DNA of 64,000 nt, taken from the NCBI GenBank assembly GCA_017460665.1, contig JAFUAO010000097.1, positions 1-64,000 on the forward strand, written 5' to 3'. Origin of the DNA: Ruminococcus sp. Its GTDB lineage: Bacteria > Bacillota > Clostridia > Oscillospirales > Ruminococcaceae. Under the pieces are notes generated by a model that searched no databases, was not told the DNA's origin, and saw only the letters and a list, made by a program, of their open reading frames with translations. Positions 45,261-54,026 of this stretch are shown piece after piece (position 1 is the stretch's first letter; each line of letters starts with the position of its first letter). A program made the translations under genes and the position numbers.

Positions 45261-46982
45261 TTATTCCTCGTCGTCCTTTTTCTTTACCTCGATAGGCTGA
45301 GTGTTCAGATAGCTGGCAGGGTCCTTGCAGACGCCCTCATAGCGCACCTCAAAGTGACAATGGGGGCCTGTGGAGTTGCCCGTCGAGCCCACAAGACCGA
45401 TAAGCTCGCCCTTCGTGACGTACTGTCCCTCAACAGCGATGACCGAGGTCATATGGCCGTATACCGTCTGATAGCCGTTCATGTGGTCGATCATGACAAC
45501 GTTGCCGTAGCCGCCGGAGTTCCAGCCCGCAGAGACTACCAGTCCCTCCTCCGCAGCGTAGATGTTGGTGCCCAGACTGGCAGCTATATCGAGGCCCTTA
45601 TGGTTACGGTCAGAGATGAAGGTATCGCTGATCCAGCCGCCGTCTACAGGCCAGCCGAACTGTCCCGAGCCGGTAAGAGGGCTGCCGAACCACACCGTAT
45701 CCGGCGAGTCAGGCTGAGCGGTATAGGTGCCAAGGCCGATGATCTCCATGACAGGCTCTCTTGTAACGTGGGTGCTGATCACCTTTCGTGAGCGCTCGAT
45801 GCCGTTGACGTAGGTGATCTCCACCTGGCTGACCTTCTCGCCACGCTCGCCCTTTGTGAGTATCGACTCTATGCCCAGGTTAAGGGCAGCGGTCTCCACC
45901 TCAGTAGTCTCGTAGTCGATGAAGGACAGTGCCTCCAGCTCACGGACATACTGTATGGGGAGGTAGCTATCGGTCTCGATGACGTTCACGATCTGGCCGG
46001 CCTCGCACTTCTTCATAGCCGAGGGGTTGAGCTCCTCGAACTTCTCAAGATCCATGTTGTGCTTCTGGCTTATAGTAACGGGGGTATCGCCGCTCTGTAC
46101 GACGTACACCGCCTTTTTCTCCTTTGACGAGGTCAGCAGGGCGATGGTCTCGTCCTCGCTCTTGACGCTGTCGGTCAGGTATATGCCCTGAGTGTACTCG
46201 ATCTTGTTCACATAGGAAACGTCCTTGACCACGCCCTCCACATGATAGTTGAGGAGCCTGTCTGTAAGGGCGTCGTCCACCTTGTTCTTGTCCTTTACAG
46301 CGCCGATGAAGTTCCCGTCGATATAGATCCCGTAGGCCTCTGTCAGCTCCTGATCCGAGGCCTCCAGCATCTCGTCGGCGAGCTGTCCTGCCGAGAGGTA
46401 TCTGTCTGTATCCGAGACGATCTTCAGCGAGAACTTTGCCGAAAGGTCGATAGTCTCGTCGTCGTCCAGATAGGCGATGCGCTGCTGGACCTCACGCTCG
46501 GCCTCCTCGAAATCGGCCTCAGCGGAGATTATGCCCACCTCCTTGCCGTTGAACTCAACAGCAAGGCCGTACTCCAGCCGTGAGCCCAGCCTTACCACGC
46601 CGATAAGGAAGGCCGCCGAAAGGATCGGCAGGAGGTAGTTGAAGGCTGTATAGAAAACGCCGCCCTCTCCGAAGAAGAAGGACCCCACGAACCGAAGGAC
46701 AGCCTCGATGTACTGGCGTCTGCCCTCCTTCTTGGCACGGCGGATATTGCGGGTGAGCTCGTTGGAGACCCTGACTCTGCTTCGGAAGGAGTCAGTCAGC
46801 TCCCTCAAGAGCCACAGGCAGACCCTTCCCACGCTCTTGATCAGCTCCCAAAGCTCTGACAGCACGAAGGAAAGACCCTTTACCAGCCCCAAAAGGATAG
46901 CGGCGATAAATTTTACTGTAGTCAGACCGGCCCGGACGAAAAGTCCCACTATGCCCCTGCCGATCCTTTGGAAGATACCCAA
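45261..46982 (-). CDS. Membrane-anchored M23 peptidase with LysM and G5 domains
   Basis: The 573-aa protein has a basic amphipathic N-terminus, a TM near 110-135, an outside region with LysM (about 300-345, YVVQSGDTPVTISQKHN), G5 (about 350-425, TKGERGEKVSQVEITYVNG) and a C-terminal M23 domain (about 445-555). M23 zinc residues are present: HKGLD and HCHFEV, plus GYGNVVMIDH. It should cut or help remodel peptidoglycan. TTG 46982 with GGAGAG upstream is the likeliest start; ATG 47027 is the alternative. Confidence 0.92.
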   Translation of the reverse strand: MGIFQRIGRGIVGLFVRAGLTTVKFIAAILLGLVKGLSFVLSELWELIKSVGRVCLWLLRELTDSFRSRVRVSNELTRNIRRAKKEGRRQYIEAVLRFVGSFFFGEGGVFYTAFNYLLPILSAAFLIGVVRLGSRLEYGLAVEFNGKEVGIISAEADFEEAEREVQQRIAYLDDDETIDLSAKFSLKIVSDTDRYLSAGQLADEMLEASDQELTEAYGIYIDGNFIGAVKDKNKVDDALTDRLLNYHVEGVVKDVSYVNKIEYTQGIYLTDSVKSEDETIALLTSSKEKKAVYVVQSGDTPVTISQKHNMDLEKFEELNPSAMKKCEAGQIVNVIETDSYLPIQYVRELEALSFIDYETTEVETAALNLGIESILTKGERGEKVSQVEITYVNGIERSRKVISTHVTREPVMEIIGLGTYTAQPDSPDTVWFGSPLTGSGQFGWPVDGGWISDTFISDRNHKGLDIAASLGTNIYAAEEGLVVSAGWNSGGYGNVVMIDHMNGYQTVYGHMTSVIAVEGQYVTKGELIGLVGSTGNSTGPHCHFEVRYEGVCKDPASYLNTQPIEVKKKDDEE

Positions 46983-47025
46983 ATGCAGCTCTCCTTTCAA
47001 GAGTTTCTGTATCACATACAATATC

Positions 47026-47054
47026 ATTATAACACAAGGCCGCAAAAAATGCAA
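47026..47054 (-). promoter_or_regulatory. Promoter of the M23 peptidase gene
   Basis: TTGCAT (47049-47054), 17 bp, TATAAT (47026-47031), extended -10 TGTTATAAT. Confidence 0.87.
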
Positions 47055-47089
47055 CTTTTCCGGGGGATATTTCCCATTTTGGTAAAAGC

Positions 47090-47947
47090 CTACAGTTTTT
47101 CCTCCGGGAAGAGGGCTCTTATGTCAAGGGGGAGCTCCGAACGGACAGAGACCTCCTCCCCGGTGAGAGGCTCACGGAAGCGGAGCTCTCCGCAGTGGAG
47201 GGCCTGTCTGCGGATCTGGCCGCAGCCGCCTCCGTAGAGGCCGTCCCCGGCAAGAGGGCAGCCGATATGCGAAAAATGTACCCGGATCTGGTGGGTCCTG
47301 CCGGTCTCCAGCCGGATCTCTTCAAGGGTGTAGGCGGAGCTCTCGGCTATTTTCCGGTATCTCGTGACCGCCGGGCGGCCGTCCTCCCGGACGCAGCGAA
47401 GGATCACGCTTCCGGGAGCCCTCCCGATCGGGGCGCAGATCACGCCCTCCGGCTCTGTCCTGCCGCAGACCGCCGCAATGTAGGTCTTTTCAAGGCTCCC
47501 TTGGAGCTGCCGGGCGCAGTATGGGTCCTTGGCCACGGCCACCAGCCCGGAGGTGTCCCGGTCCAGCCGGTCGATCGGCCGGAAGGTCAGCTCCGGGTAA
47601 AGATAGGCGCACAAGTTCCCCAGAGTGTCGGTCCTGTGGCCCTGAGAGGGGTGGACGGGCACTCCTGCCGGCTTGTCGAAGACCGCCACGGCCTCGCTCT
47701 CGTAGACCACCGGGATCTTCAGGGCGCTGTTGGGCTCAAGAAAGCTGTCGTCCGGCCTCCGGAGCACGATCACGTCGCCGTTTTCGATAAGGTCGGCGGC
47801 GGTCACCGGCCGGCCGTTTCGTGTCAGGCCGTTCTCGGTGCGCTTGAGCTTGGCCAGCAGCCGCTGTGATACGCCCTTTTCGCCTCGCAGGAACTCTCTC
47901 AGCGTCACCGGGCGGTCCAGCTCTGCGGTAAATCTCAGCTCTTTCAG
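47090..47947 (-). CDS. RluA-family pseudouridine synthase, apparent CTG start
   Basis: The 285-aa enzyme has an S4-like RNA-binding region (about 1-65) and the RluA catalytic signature RPIDRLDRDTSGLVAVAK with the active-site aspartate, plus ETGRTHQIRVHFSHIGCPL. It modifies uridines in rRNA or tRNA; the target is not determinable. No ATG, GTG or TTG exists near the family start; CTG 47947, nine bases after AAGGAGG, gives KELRFTAELDRPVTLREFL. The first 212 bp overlap the upstream membrane-protein frame. Confidence 0.85.
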   Translation of the reverse strand: MKELRFTAELDRPVTLREFLRGEKGVSQRLLAKLKRTENGLTRNGRPVTAADLIENGDVIVLRRPDDSFLEPNSALKIPVVYESEAVAVFDKPAGVPVHPSQGHRTDTLGNLCAYLYPELTFRPIDRLDRDTSGLVAVAKDPYCARQLQGSLEKTYIAAVCGRTEPEGVICAPIGRAPGSVILRCVREDGRPAVTRYRKIAESSAYTLEEIRLETGRTHQIRVHFSHIGCPLAGDGLYGGGCGQIRRQALHCGELRFREPLTGEEVSVRSELPLDIRALFPEEKL

Positions 47948-48698
47948 CGTACTCGTCCTCCTTCCGGAAAATATCTGTGGAAACTCCCATAGCAGCGGCA
48001 AAGCGGACCGCCGCCCAAGGCAGGCCAATGGCGGTGACTGCCGGCAGGAGGAACACAGCCCCCGTCCGCAGAAGGACGCCTCCCCTGCCCTTTAGCAGCC
48101 TCAGAGTCCCGGCCACGCAGGAAAGAGCGCCTTTTTCCGGCTCAGCTGCCATGATCAGCGGAACTGCCGCTAGCTTCAGCCTCAGAGCTGCCCACCATAT
48201 CACTGCCAGCGTCCCCAAGGCTCCGCAGTGGAGCGCAAGGAAGAGCTCCCTCTCACCGGCGCCGTGGCGAAGGCATAGGAAAAAGCCGAACCAGAGCGCT
48301 GCCGCCGGAAGGCTCCCCAGAAAGGAGGCTCCCCTGCACAGTGCGTAGGCCAAAAGGCTCCTGCCCGGCCGTCGGAGAAGGACCTCCCCCAGCGGAGCGG
48401 TCTCCTCCCGGCGGCTGAGCTGCCAGACCCGAACTCCGGCAGCATACACGAGAGGCCCGCAGGCCAGCCACCGTAGGACCGTGAAGGCTCCCCAGACTGC
48501 CGTCTGCATGAGGCTCCCTCCGGTGAAGAGCTCCCTTGGAGAAAGGATCCCGAAGTAGAGCATGAGGCTGTACAGCGCCGCCTCCGCCAGCCGGAAGAAG
48601 GCTCCCCCGGCAATGGGCAGCAGACACGCCAGCCACGGCCTCAGCCCCGTCCGGCGGACGACTCCCCCGGAATACCTCAAAAGCTCCACTGTTTTCAT
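47736..48698 (-). CDS. Uncharacterised membrane protein overlapping rluA-like gene
   Basis: The 320-aa frame encodes about six hydrophobic segments up to residue about 245 (ending near FAAAMGVSTDIFRKEDEY). The final 70 or so residues are an Arg/Pro/Ala-rich tail read out of frame through the pseudouridine synthase S4 region. The real C-terminus may be shorter if there was a frameshift near 47950. AGGGAGGCGG precedes ATG 48698. No family recognised. Confidence 0.65.
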   Translation of the reverse strand: MKTVELLRYSGGVVRRTGLRPWLACLLPIAGGAFFRLAEAALYSLMLYFGILSPRELFTGGSLMQTAVWGAFTVLRWLACGPLVYAAGVRVWQLSRREETAPLGEVLLRRPGRSLLAYALCRGASFLGSLPAAALWFGFFLCLRHGAGERELFLALHCGALGTLAVIWWAALRLKLAAVPLIMAAEPEKGALSCVAGTLRLLKGRGGVLLRTGAVFLLPAVTAIGLPWAAVRFAAAMGVSTDIFRKEDEYAERAEIYRRAGPPGDAERVPARRKGRITAAAGQAQAHRERPDTKRPAGDRRRPYRKRRRDRAPEAGRQLS

Positions 48699-48747
48699 CA
48701 GACCGCCTCCCTGTCAGCATAAGTATTGGCAGAAAAGGCGGATATAT

Positions 48748-49386
48748 TCAGTTATCCTCGGGCTCGCCGATCCGGTCGTATGGGCAGTACCCAAGGATCT
48801 CGAAGGCCTGAGAGGTCAGCCACATCTGAGCGGTCACTATGATGTCGAAGCCCTCGCCGAAGCCGGCATTCAGCACGCCGGGCTCGTATTTCGGAAGGCC
48901 GAAGCAGCTCAGCATATTGGAGATCACGCCCCCGTGAGTCACCATGGCACAGTGGGTCAGGCCGCTCTCCATCATGTCCGTGATCACGCTGTGGAGGCCC
49001 TTGAAGATCCGGGCGGTCATCTCCTCAAGGCTCTCGCCCCCCGTAGGACGGGCATCTCTGCCGCCCTTCAGCCAAGCCTTATAGTCCTCACGCTGGAGGA
49101 GCTCCTCCACGCCCTTGTTCTCGAACTGCCCCAGATCCAGCTCACGCAGGTCGTCAACGGTGCAGATCTCGGTCTCCGGGAAGAGGATCTCGGCGGTCTC
49201 GGTACACCTTCTCAGGGGCGAGGAGTAGACCCTGTGGACGGTGGGGTAGTCCTTCTCGTCCATTTTTGCCGCCAGCTCCGCCGCTCCCTTTGAGGACAGC
49301 GGCAGATCGGTGGAGCCGATATAGACTCCGTTTTCGTTGGCCACAGTCATGCCGTGGCGGATCACACTGATCCTATAGCCTCTCAT
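48748..49386 (-). CDS. Histidine phosphatase family protein
   Basis: The 212-aa enzyme belongs to the phosphoglycerate-mutase-like branch. The catalytic motif is VIRHGMT with H10, and other pocket residues are in SSPLRRCTETAE, GGESLEE and the second histidine in VTHGGVI. Substrate unknown (broad phosphatase or cobalamin-related forms exist). It reads with the membrane protein gene 49 bp downstream. Confidence 0.9.
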   Translation of the reverse strand: MRGYRISVIRHGMTVANENGVYIGSTDLPLSSKGAAELAAKMDEKDYPTVHRVYSSPLRRCTETAEILFPETEICTVDDLRELDLGQFENKGVEELLQREDYKAWLKGGRDARPTGGESLEEMTARIFKGLHSVITDMMESGLTHCAMVTHGGVISNMLSCFGLPKYEPGVLNAGFGEGFDIIVTAQMWLTSQAFEILGYCPYDRIGEPEDN

Positions 49387-49502
49387 AAAAGACTCCTTTC
49401 CTTATGCGCAATGCACAAAAATCCGACATAAAATTGTATTCATAGGTAAAAACTCACAAAATGAGGCAGAATTTCCCCTGATATTTCAAACGAAATTGCC
49501 TA

Positions 49503-49531
49503 TTTACATATTATACAATTTGTATTATAAT
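49503..49531 (+). promoter_or_regulatory. Promoter and palindromic operator of the XRE regulator
   Basis: TTTACA (49503-49508), 17 bp, TATAAT (49526-49531). The spacer contains the palindrome ATACAATTTGTAT (49513-49525), and further TTGTAT half-sites occur at 49432-49437, 49532 and 49537. This suggests autorepression by the regulator. Confidence 0.65.
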
Positions 49532-49599
49532 TGTATTGTATTCTAATTCGTATGATTGAGCCCCGGGGCTGTACATATATCATAACAGGAGGAAGTATC

Positions 49600-50328
49600 A
49601 TGAATTCCGATTTCGCCCGTATCATCACTCTCCAGCGCAAGGAGCGCCATATCAGCCAGAAACAGGCCGCCGCAGACCTTGGGATCTCTCAGGCCCTGCT
49701 CTCCCACTACGAGAAGGGCATCCGTGAGTGCGGACTGAATTTCCTGGTGAAGATCGCCGATTATTACAACGTTTCCTGCGATTACCTCCTGGGAAGGACC
49801 CCCGAGCCAGAGGGCAAGACCATCACTATCGAGGACATCCCCGACGACGACGGCAACAACACACTGAAAATGCCCAGCCCTGAGATCATCAATTTCAACA
49901 GGCGTATCGTCAATAACTCGATCAGCCTGCTGTTCAGTCTGGCGCAGAAGGCCAACAGTATCACCCTGATCAAGGAGATCTCCTCCTACCTGATGCTGTC
50001 GGTGTACAAGCTGTTCAGGATCGTCTATAACGCCAATCCCCACAACGACCAGAAGCTCTTCCGCATACCAAAGGTAGTCGCCAACGACAGCGCAAACGCT
50101 ATCATCTCCATGAGCGAGGCCGACATCAAGGCAGCCTCCAGCGGTATACCTCTTGACGGAGGCGACTGCGTGGACAACTTCGATACCCTGTATATCACTA
50201 CCTCGACCCTGCAAAAGGACTACGCCCAGTATTCCTCATCGCTGCTGAACCTGATCAAGCGCAGCGAGGAGAGCATCGCCCGCACCCGTGCCAAGTATCA
50301 CGGCAGCGAGAACAACCGTGGCTACTGA
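49600..50328 (+). CDS. XRE-family transcriptional regulator
   Basis: The 242-aa protein has an N-terminal helix-turn-helix (about 4-60, ITLQRKERHISQKQAAADLG then LLSHYEKGIRECGLNFLVKI) and a C-terminal helical domain of about 160 residues without a recognised family. AGGAGG precedes ATG 49600; the longer frame has no site. It is a single plus-strand gene with its own terminator. Confidence 0.87.
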   Translation: MNSDFARIITLQRKERHISQKQAAADLGISQALLSHYEKGIRECGLNFLVKIADYYNVSCDYLLGRTPEPEGKTITIEDIPDDDGNNTLKMPSPEIINFNRRIVNNSISLLFSLAQKANSITLIKEISSYLMLSVYKLFRIVYNANPHNDQKLFRIPKVVANDSANAIISMSEADIKAASSGIPLDGGDCVDNFDTLYITTSTLQKDYAQYSSSLLNLIKRSEESIARTRAKYHGSENNRGY

Positions 50329-50375
50329 TCCTCTGCAAGCGCTCATTCATTATAGCACATCTGAGGAATAATTGC

Positions 50376-50404
50376 AAATGGCTGCCTTGTGCAGCCATTT
50401 TTGT
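50376..50404 (+). terminator. Terminator of the XRE regulator
   Basis: Stem AAATGGCTGC/GCAGCCATTT with CTTGT loop and a short T tract, 48 bp after the stop. Confidence 0.8.
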
Positions 50405-50636
50405 ATTGCAGGGCTCTGCCCTGCCTGATCGGCCCGTCCCCTCTGTCAGCTTCGCTGACATCTCCCCACACTGTGGGGAGTCACCCGCCAAGGGCTCTGC
50501 CCTTGGATCCCGGCAGGGAGCGAGCGGCTCCCTGCACCCCGCAGTTATAATTCGTGATGATCAACATTTTCAGATCTCGTCCGCCGTCAGGCGGACACCG
50601 CAACTCTCAACTCTCAACTTCCAACTCTCAACTCAG
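50405..50636. repeat. Hairpin-module and CAACTCT repeat island
   Basis: No gene is seen here. Modules include GGGCTCTGCCC, CTGTCAGCTTCGCTGACA, CTCCCCACACTGTGGGGAG, CCAAGGGCTCTGCCCTTGG, AGGGAGCGAGCGGCTCCCT and GTCCGCCGTCAGGCGGAC, then CAACTCT words (50600-50634). Several match modules at 17733-17880. The island separates convergent transcripts. Confidence 0.7.
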
Positions 50637-50667
50637 CAAAAAAGGGACTGCAAAGCAGTCCCTTTTT
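50637..50667 (-). terminator. Terminator of the oxidoreductase operon
   Basis: Stem AAGGGACTGC/GCAGTCCCTT with flanking A and T runs, identical to 21436-21467, just after the gamma-subunit stop. Confidence 0.9.
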
Positions 50668-50668
50668 T

Positions 50669-51202
50669 TCATGCGTTCATTCCAAGCTCGATAGCCTTGA
50701 AGTTGTTGGGGATCAGCGCCGCCTTCTTAGGAGGCACTACCTTCTCGATCGCCTTCTTCATCGTGTCCAGCGAACAGATCTCGGTCTCCTTCAGCACCTT
50801 GCCCAGCAGGATGATGTTTGACCCGCCCTTGAGAGCGTTGTCGTCAGCCATCTGCTGCGAGGGGATACCGAAAAGCCCGATGTCCGTGCGGTCAGTCTCC
50901 GGCTCGATGAGAGTGCTGTCGAAGAACACCTTTCCGCCGGGCTTTACGTCCTTCACGAACTTGTCGAACGAAGGCTGGTTCATAGCGATGAGGATATCCG
51001 GTGTCAGTACCAGAGGCGATCCGATCGGCTCGTCGGAAATACACACTGAGCAGTTGCAGGTGCCGCCTCTCATCTCAGGTCCGTATGAGGGCAGCCATGA
51101 GAGCTCCTTGTTGTCCATGAGGCCGCAGTATGCGAGGATCTTTCCGGCGAAGAGTATTCCCTGTCCGCCAAATCCGGCCAGAAGTATCTCAGTTGTTGCC
51201 AT
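50669..51202 (-). CDS. 2-oxoacid:ferredoxin oxidoreductase, gamma subunit
   Basis: The 177-aa subunit starts TEILLAGFGGQGILFAGKIL and has SYGPEMRGGTCNCSVCIS, the signature of the gamma (catalytic-domain-III) subunit. It works with the alpha, beta and ferredoxin subunits upstream. Its ATG overlaps the beta stop by one base. Confidence 0.93.
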   Translation of the reverse strand: MATTEILLAGFGGQGILFAGKILAYCGLMDNKELSWLPSYGPEMRGGTCNCSVCISDEPIGSPLVLTPDILIAMNQPSFDKFVKDVKPGGKVFFDSTLIEPETDRTDIGLFGIPSQQMADDNALKGGSNIILLGKVLKETEICSLDTMKKAIEKVVPPKKAALIPNNFKAIELGMNA

Positions 51203-51975
51203 TATTCATTTCCTCCTTCCGACTTGGGGAAAACTCCATCTTCAACGTCCTTGTAAACGCCCAGAGGATAGTAGGGGATCATCTCGTCCTGAAGTCTCTT
51301 GATAGCCTCGATAGGCGTAAGGCCCCAGTTTGTAGGACAGGTAGAGAGCACCTCGACGATCGAGAAGCCCTTACCGGCCTTCTGGTTCTCAAAGGCCTTG
51401 CGGATAGCCTTCTTTGCGTTCCTGATGTGGGGAACGCTGTCAACTGCGACTCTCTCTGCGTAAGCCGTACCTGTGAGCTGTGAGAGCATCTCGCAGACCT
51501 TTACAGGATAGCCGGCCAGCTCAGGGCTCCTTCCGAAGGGAGTAGTCTGAGTCACCTGACCGGGCAGAGTGGTAGGAGCCATCTGTCCGCCTGTCATGCC
51601 GTAGATAGTATTGTTGATGAAGATAACGACGATGTTCTCGCCCCTTGTGGCAACGTGAACTGTCTCAGCAGTACCGATAGCAGCCAGGTCGCCGTCGCCC
51701 TGATATGTAAACACGAACTTATCGGGATTAGTTCTCTTTACGCCGGTAGCTACGGCCGGAGCACGTCCGTGAGCAGCCTCGATCATATCGCAGTTGAAGT
51801 AGTCATAGGCCATAACTGAACAGCCTACAGGACATACTCCGATAGTATCGCCCTCGATACCCATTTCGTCGATGACCTCGCAGAGTATGCGGTGAACGAT
51901 ACCGTGGGTACAGCCGGGGCAGTAATGTGTAGGAACGTCTATAAGGGCCTTAGGCCTTTCAAATACAACAGCCAT
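51202..51975 (-). CDS. 2-oxoacid:ferredoxin oxidoreductase, beta (ThDP) subunit
   Basis: The 257-aa subunit binds thiamine diphosphate through YQGDGDLAAIG and NNTIYGMTGGQMAPT, and has the entry motif CPGCTHG. It decarboxylates a 2-oxoacid to an acyl-CoA while reducing ferredoxin, or runs in reverse. Its start overlaps the alpha stop by one base. Confidence 0.94.
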   Translation of the reverse strand: MAVVFERPKALIDVPTHYCPGCTHGIVHRILCEVIDEMGIEGDTIGVCPVGCSVMAYDYFNCDMIEAAHGRAPAVATGVKRTNPDKFVFTYQGDGDLAAIGTAETVHVATRGENIVVIFINNTIYGMTGGQMAPTTLPGQVTQTTPFGRSPELAGYPVKVCEMLSQLTGTAYAERVAVDSVPHIRNAKKAIRKAFENQKAGKGFSIVEVLSTCPTNWGLTPIEAIKRLQDEMIPYYPLGVYKDVEDGVFPKSEGGNE

Positions 51976-53033
51976 TACAGTGTACCTCCCAGTTTCTTGA
52001 TCTGATCCAGCACCTCAGCAGGTGTGGGGATAACGCCGCCTGTCCTTCCGTAGAACTCAACAGGCTTTGAGCAGTTGATAGCCAGCTTTATGTCGTCCAC
52101 CATCTGGCCCATGCTCATCTCGACGCTCAGCAGCTTCTTTGCGCTCTTAGCAGCCTCGTTGATCTCCTTCACAGGGAAGGGCCACAGGGTCTTAGGACGG
52201 AAAAGTCCGGCCTTGATGCCCAGCTCTCTTGCGGAGTTGACAGCGGACTTCACGACTCTTGCGGTAGCTCCGAAGGCGCACAGAAGGATGTCGCAGTCCT
52301 CGGTGAGGTAGAGCTCTGCATCGGTCTCGGTCTCCTTGATGATCTCATATCTCTTGAAGCGGTCAACGATGGACTTCTCCAGCTCGTCGGGCTTGAGGTA
52401 GAGGGAGTTGATGATGTGGTGCTCTCTGGCGTTCTTGTGGCCGTTGGCAGCCCAGCCGCTCTTGTCGTAGGCGTCGGGGTTGATCTCGGGGAAGGAAACG
52501 GGCTCCATCATCTGGCCCAGAAGTCCGTCAGCAAGGATCATTGCGGGCATACGGTACTTGTCGGCACGGTCGAAGGCCTTGACCACGCAGTCCACCATCT
52601 CCTGAACTGAGGCAGGAGCGTACACCAGAAGCTGGAAGTCGCCATGGCCCAGGGCCTTAGTAGCCTGCCAGTAGTCAGCCTGTGAGGGCTGGATACCGCC
52701 CAGACCGGGGCCGCCTCTCTGAACATTGATGATAACAGCAGGAAGGTCTGATCCTGCGATATATGAAACGCCCTCGCTCTTCAGAGAAACTCCGGGAGAT
52801 GAGGATGAGGTCATGGCACGCACGCCGGTAGAGGCTGCGCCCAGCACCATATTGATAGCAGCGATCTCAGACTCAGCCTGAAGGAAAACGCCGCCTGCCT
52901 TATGCATACGCTTTGCCATATAAGCGGCAAGCTCTGTCTGGGGAGTGATCGGGTATCCGAAGAAGCACTTACAGCCTGCTCTGATAGCGGCCTCAGCCAG
53001 CGCCTCGTTACCCTTCATAAGATTTCTTTCCAA
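51975..53033 (-). CDS. vorB: 2-oxoacid:ferredoxin oxidoreductase, alpha subunit (VorB/KorA type)
   Basis: The 352-aa subunit starts with NLMKGNEALAEAAIRAGC and has GYPITPQTE, the ThDP-binding face of the alpha subunit. Length and N-terminus fit the 2-oxoisovalerate (VorB) annotation group, but substrate cannot be read from sequence and 2-oxoglutarate is possible. TTG 53033, ten bases after AAAGGAG, is preferred over ATG 53018. In rumen ruminococci such an enzyme can carboxylate branched short acids for amino-acid synthesis, which would fit the ilv/leu and fatty-acid context (inference). Confidence 0.85.
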   Translation of the reverse strand: MERNLMKGNEALAEAAIRAGCKCFFGYPITPQTELAAYMAKRMHKAGGVFLQAESEIAAINMVLGAASTGVRAMTSSSSPGVSLKSEGVSYIAGSDLPAVIINVQRGGPGLGGIQPSQADYWQATKALGHGDFQLLVYAPASVQEMVDCVVKAFDRADKYRMPAMILADGLLGQMMEPVSFPEINPDAYDKSGWAANGHKNAREHHIINSLYLKPDELEKSIVDRFKRYEIIKETETDAELYLTEDCDILLCAFGATARVVKSAVNSARELGIKAGLFRPKTLWPFPVKEINEAAKSAKKLLSVEMSMGQMVDDIKLAINCSKPVEFYGRTGGVIPTPAEVLDQIKKLGGTL

Positions 53034-53059
53034 AGCTAAACAGCTCCTTTCGGTAAAAT

Positions 53060-53266
53060 TTACTTCTCGATGATGATAGCGCAGTCGGGGCACATAGTAG
53101 CGCACATCGCACAGCTTATGCACTTCTCCTGATCGGTGCAGACTGCGTAGAAATAGCCCTTCTTATTGCGCTTTTCCTTTTGCAGCTCCACGATCTTCTT
53201 GGGACAGGCTGTAGTACAAAGAGCACATCCCTTGCAGCGCTCGGTGATAACAGTCATTTTAGCCAT
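53060..53266 (-). CDS. 2-oxoacid oxidoreductase ferredoxin (delta) subunit
   Basis: The 68-aa protein has two 4Fe-4S clusters: CKGCALCTTACP and CISCAMCATMCP. It passes electrons from the catalytic subunits to ferredoxin. ATG 53266 has GGGAG upstream. First subunit gene of the delta-alpha-beta-gamma order. Confidence 0.94.
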   Translation of the reverse strand: MAKMTVITERCKGCALCTTACPKKIVELQKEKRNKKGYFYAVCTDQEKCISCAMCATMCPDCAIIIEK

Positions 53267-53326
53267 ACCATTCACTCCCTTCAGATGGACTTATCTATCC
53301 AGACACACTTTAGGTGTATCAACAGC

Positions 53327-53986
53327 TTAGCGGTCCCAGATATTCTTGACGTAGATCTTCACCGGGAAATATCCCTCCTCCGGGGCCAGCTCGCACAGCT
53401 CCTCGGGGCAGGTGGTGAAGGCCAGCGGAAGGCCTGTCTTTGCGGAGACCTTTGCGGCGAACTCTCCGGACTGCTCGATGATCTTAAGGGTAGTCTCACA
53501 GCCCAGATTGGTGTTATTGACGATGTCGGTATGCCTCAGCCTTGCAGCGGCCTCGATCTCGTACATCAGGGCAGCAGCCTCGCTGGCATTGGAGGTGAGG
53601 TATCTGCGCTGGTTGATGACGTAAAGCATACTGAGCTGGTCCTTGAAGCCCATTAGGGCTCCGGCATAGCGGCCAAGAGCGGCAGCTCCGGCGTCGTCAC
53701 CTCCCACGTCGATGATCAGGCAGTCCTCGTTCATGGCGAGCTGCTCCACATCGAACTGGATCGACGGCACGTCAAGGTTGCTCCCGGCGAAATCGGGAGC
53801 GATCATCTTTATGCCCTTTTCCTCAAAGAGCCCCCGAAGGTCGGCGGTGCGGAAATAAGGGTTCACAAGGTCCAGGTCAACGATAGCGACGCTTTTTCCC
53901 TCGCTGGCAGCCCTTACAGCCAGATTTACGGAGAGATTGGTCTTGCCGCTGCCATAGTGACCGGTAACGATCGTAATTTTCTTCAT
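53327..53986 (-). CDS. MinD/ParA-like ATP-binding protein
   Basis: The 219-aa P-loop protein has Walker A GHYGSGKTNL (about 8-17), the switch segment DLDLVNPYFR and IIDVGGDDAGA. It is smaller than MinD and lacks an obvious membrane-targeting helix. It heads the oxidoreductase operon from the promoter at 54027. A metal-cluster or cofactor-handling role is possible from the context, but not shown. Confidence 0.83.
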   Translation of the reverse strand: MKKITIVTGHYGSGKTNLSVNLAVRAASEGKSVAIVDLDLVNPYFRTADLRGLFEEKGIKMIAPDFAGSNLDVPSIQFDVEQLAMNEDCLIIDVGGDDAGAAALGRYAGALMGFKDQLSMLYVINQRRYLTSNASEAAALMYEIEAAARLRHTDIVNNTNLGCETTLKIIEQSGEFAAKVSAKTGLPLAFTTCPEELCELAPEEGYFPVKIYVKNIWDR

Positions 53987-54026
53987 AATACTCCTCATAT
54001 CAAGGTAAAGTTAAGGTCCAACCTAC

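Noticed and set aside
50600..50634. CAACTCT array considered as a CRISPR or direct-repeat locus
   Set aside because: Repeats are 7-8 bp with no spacers and no cas genes nearby.
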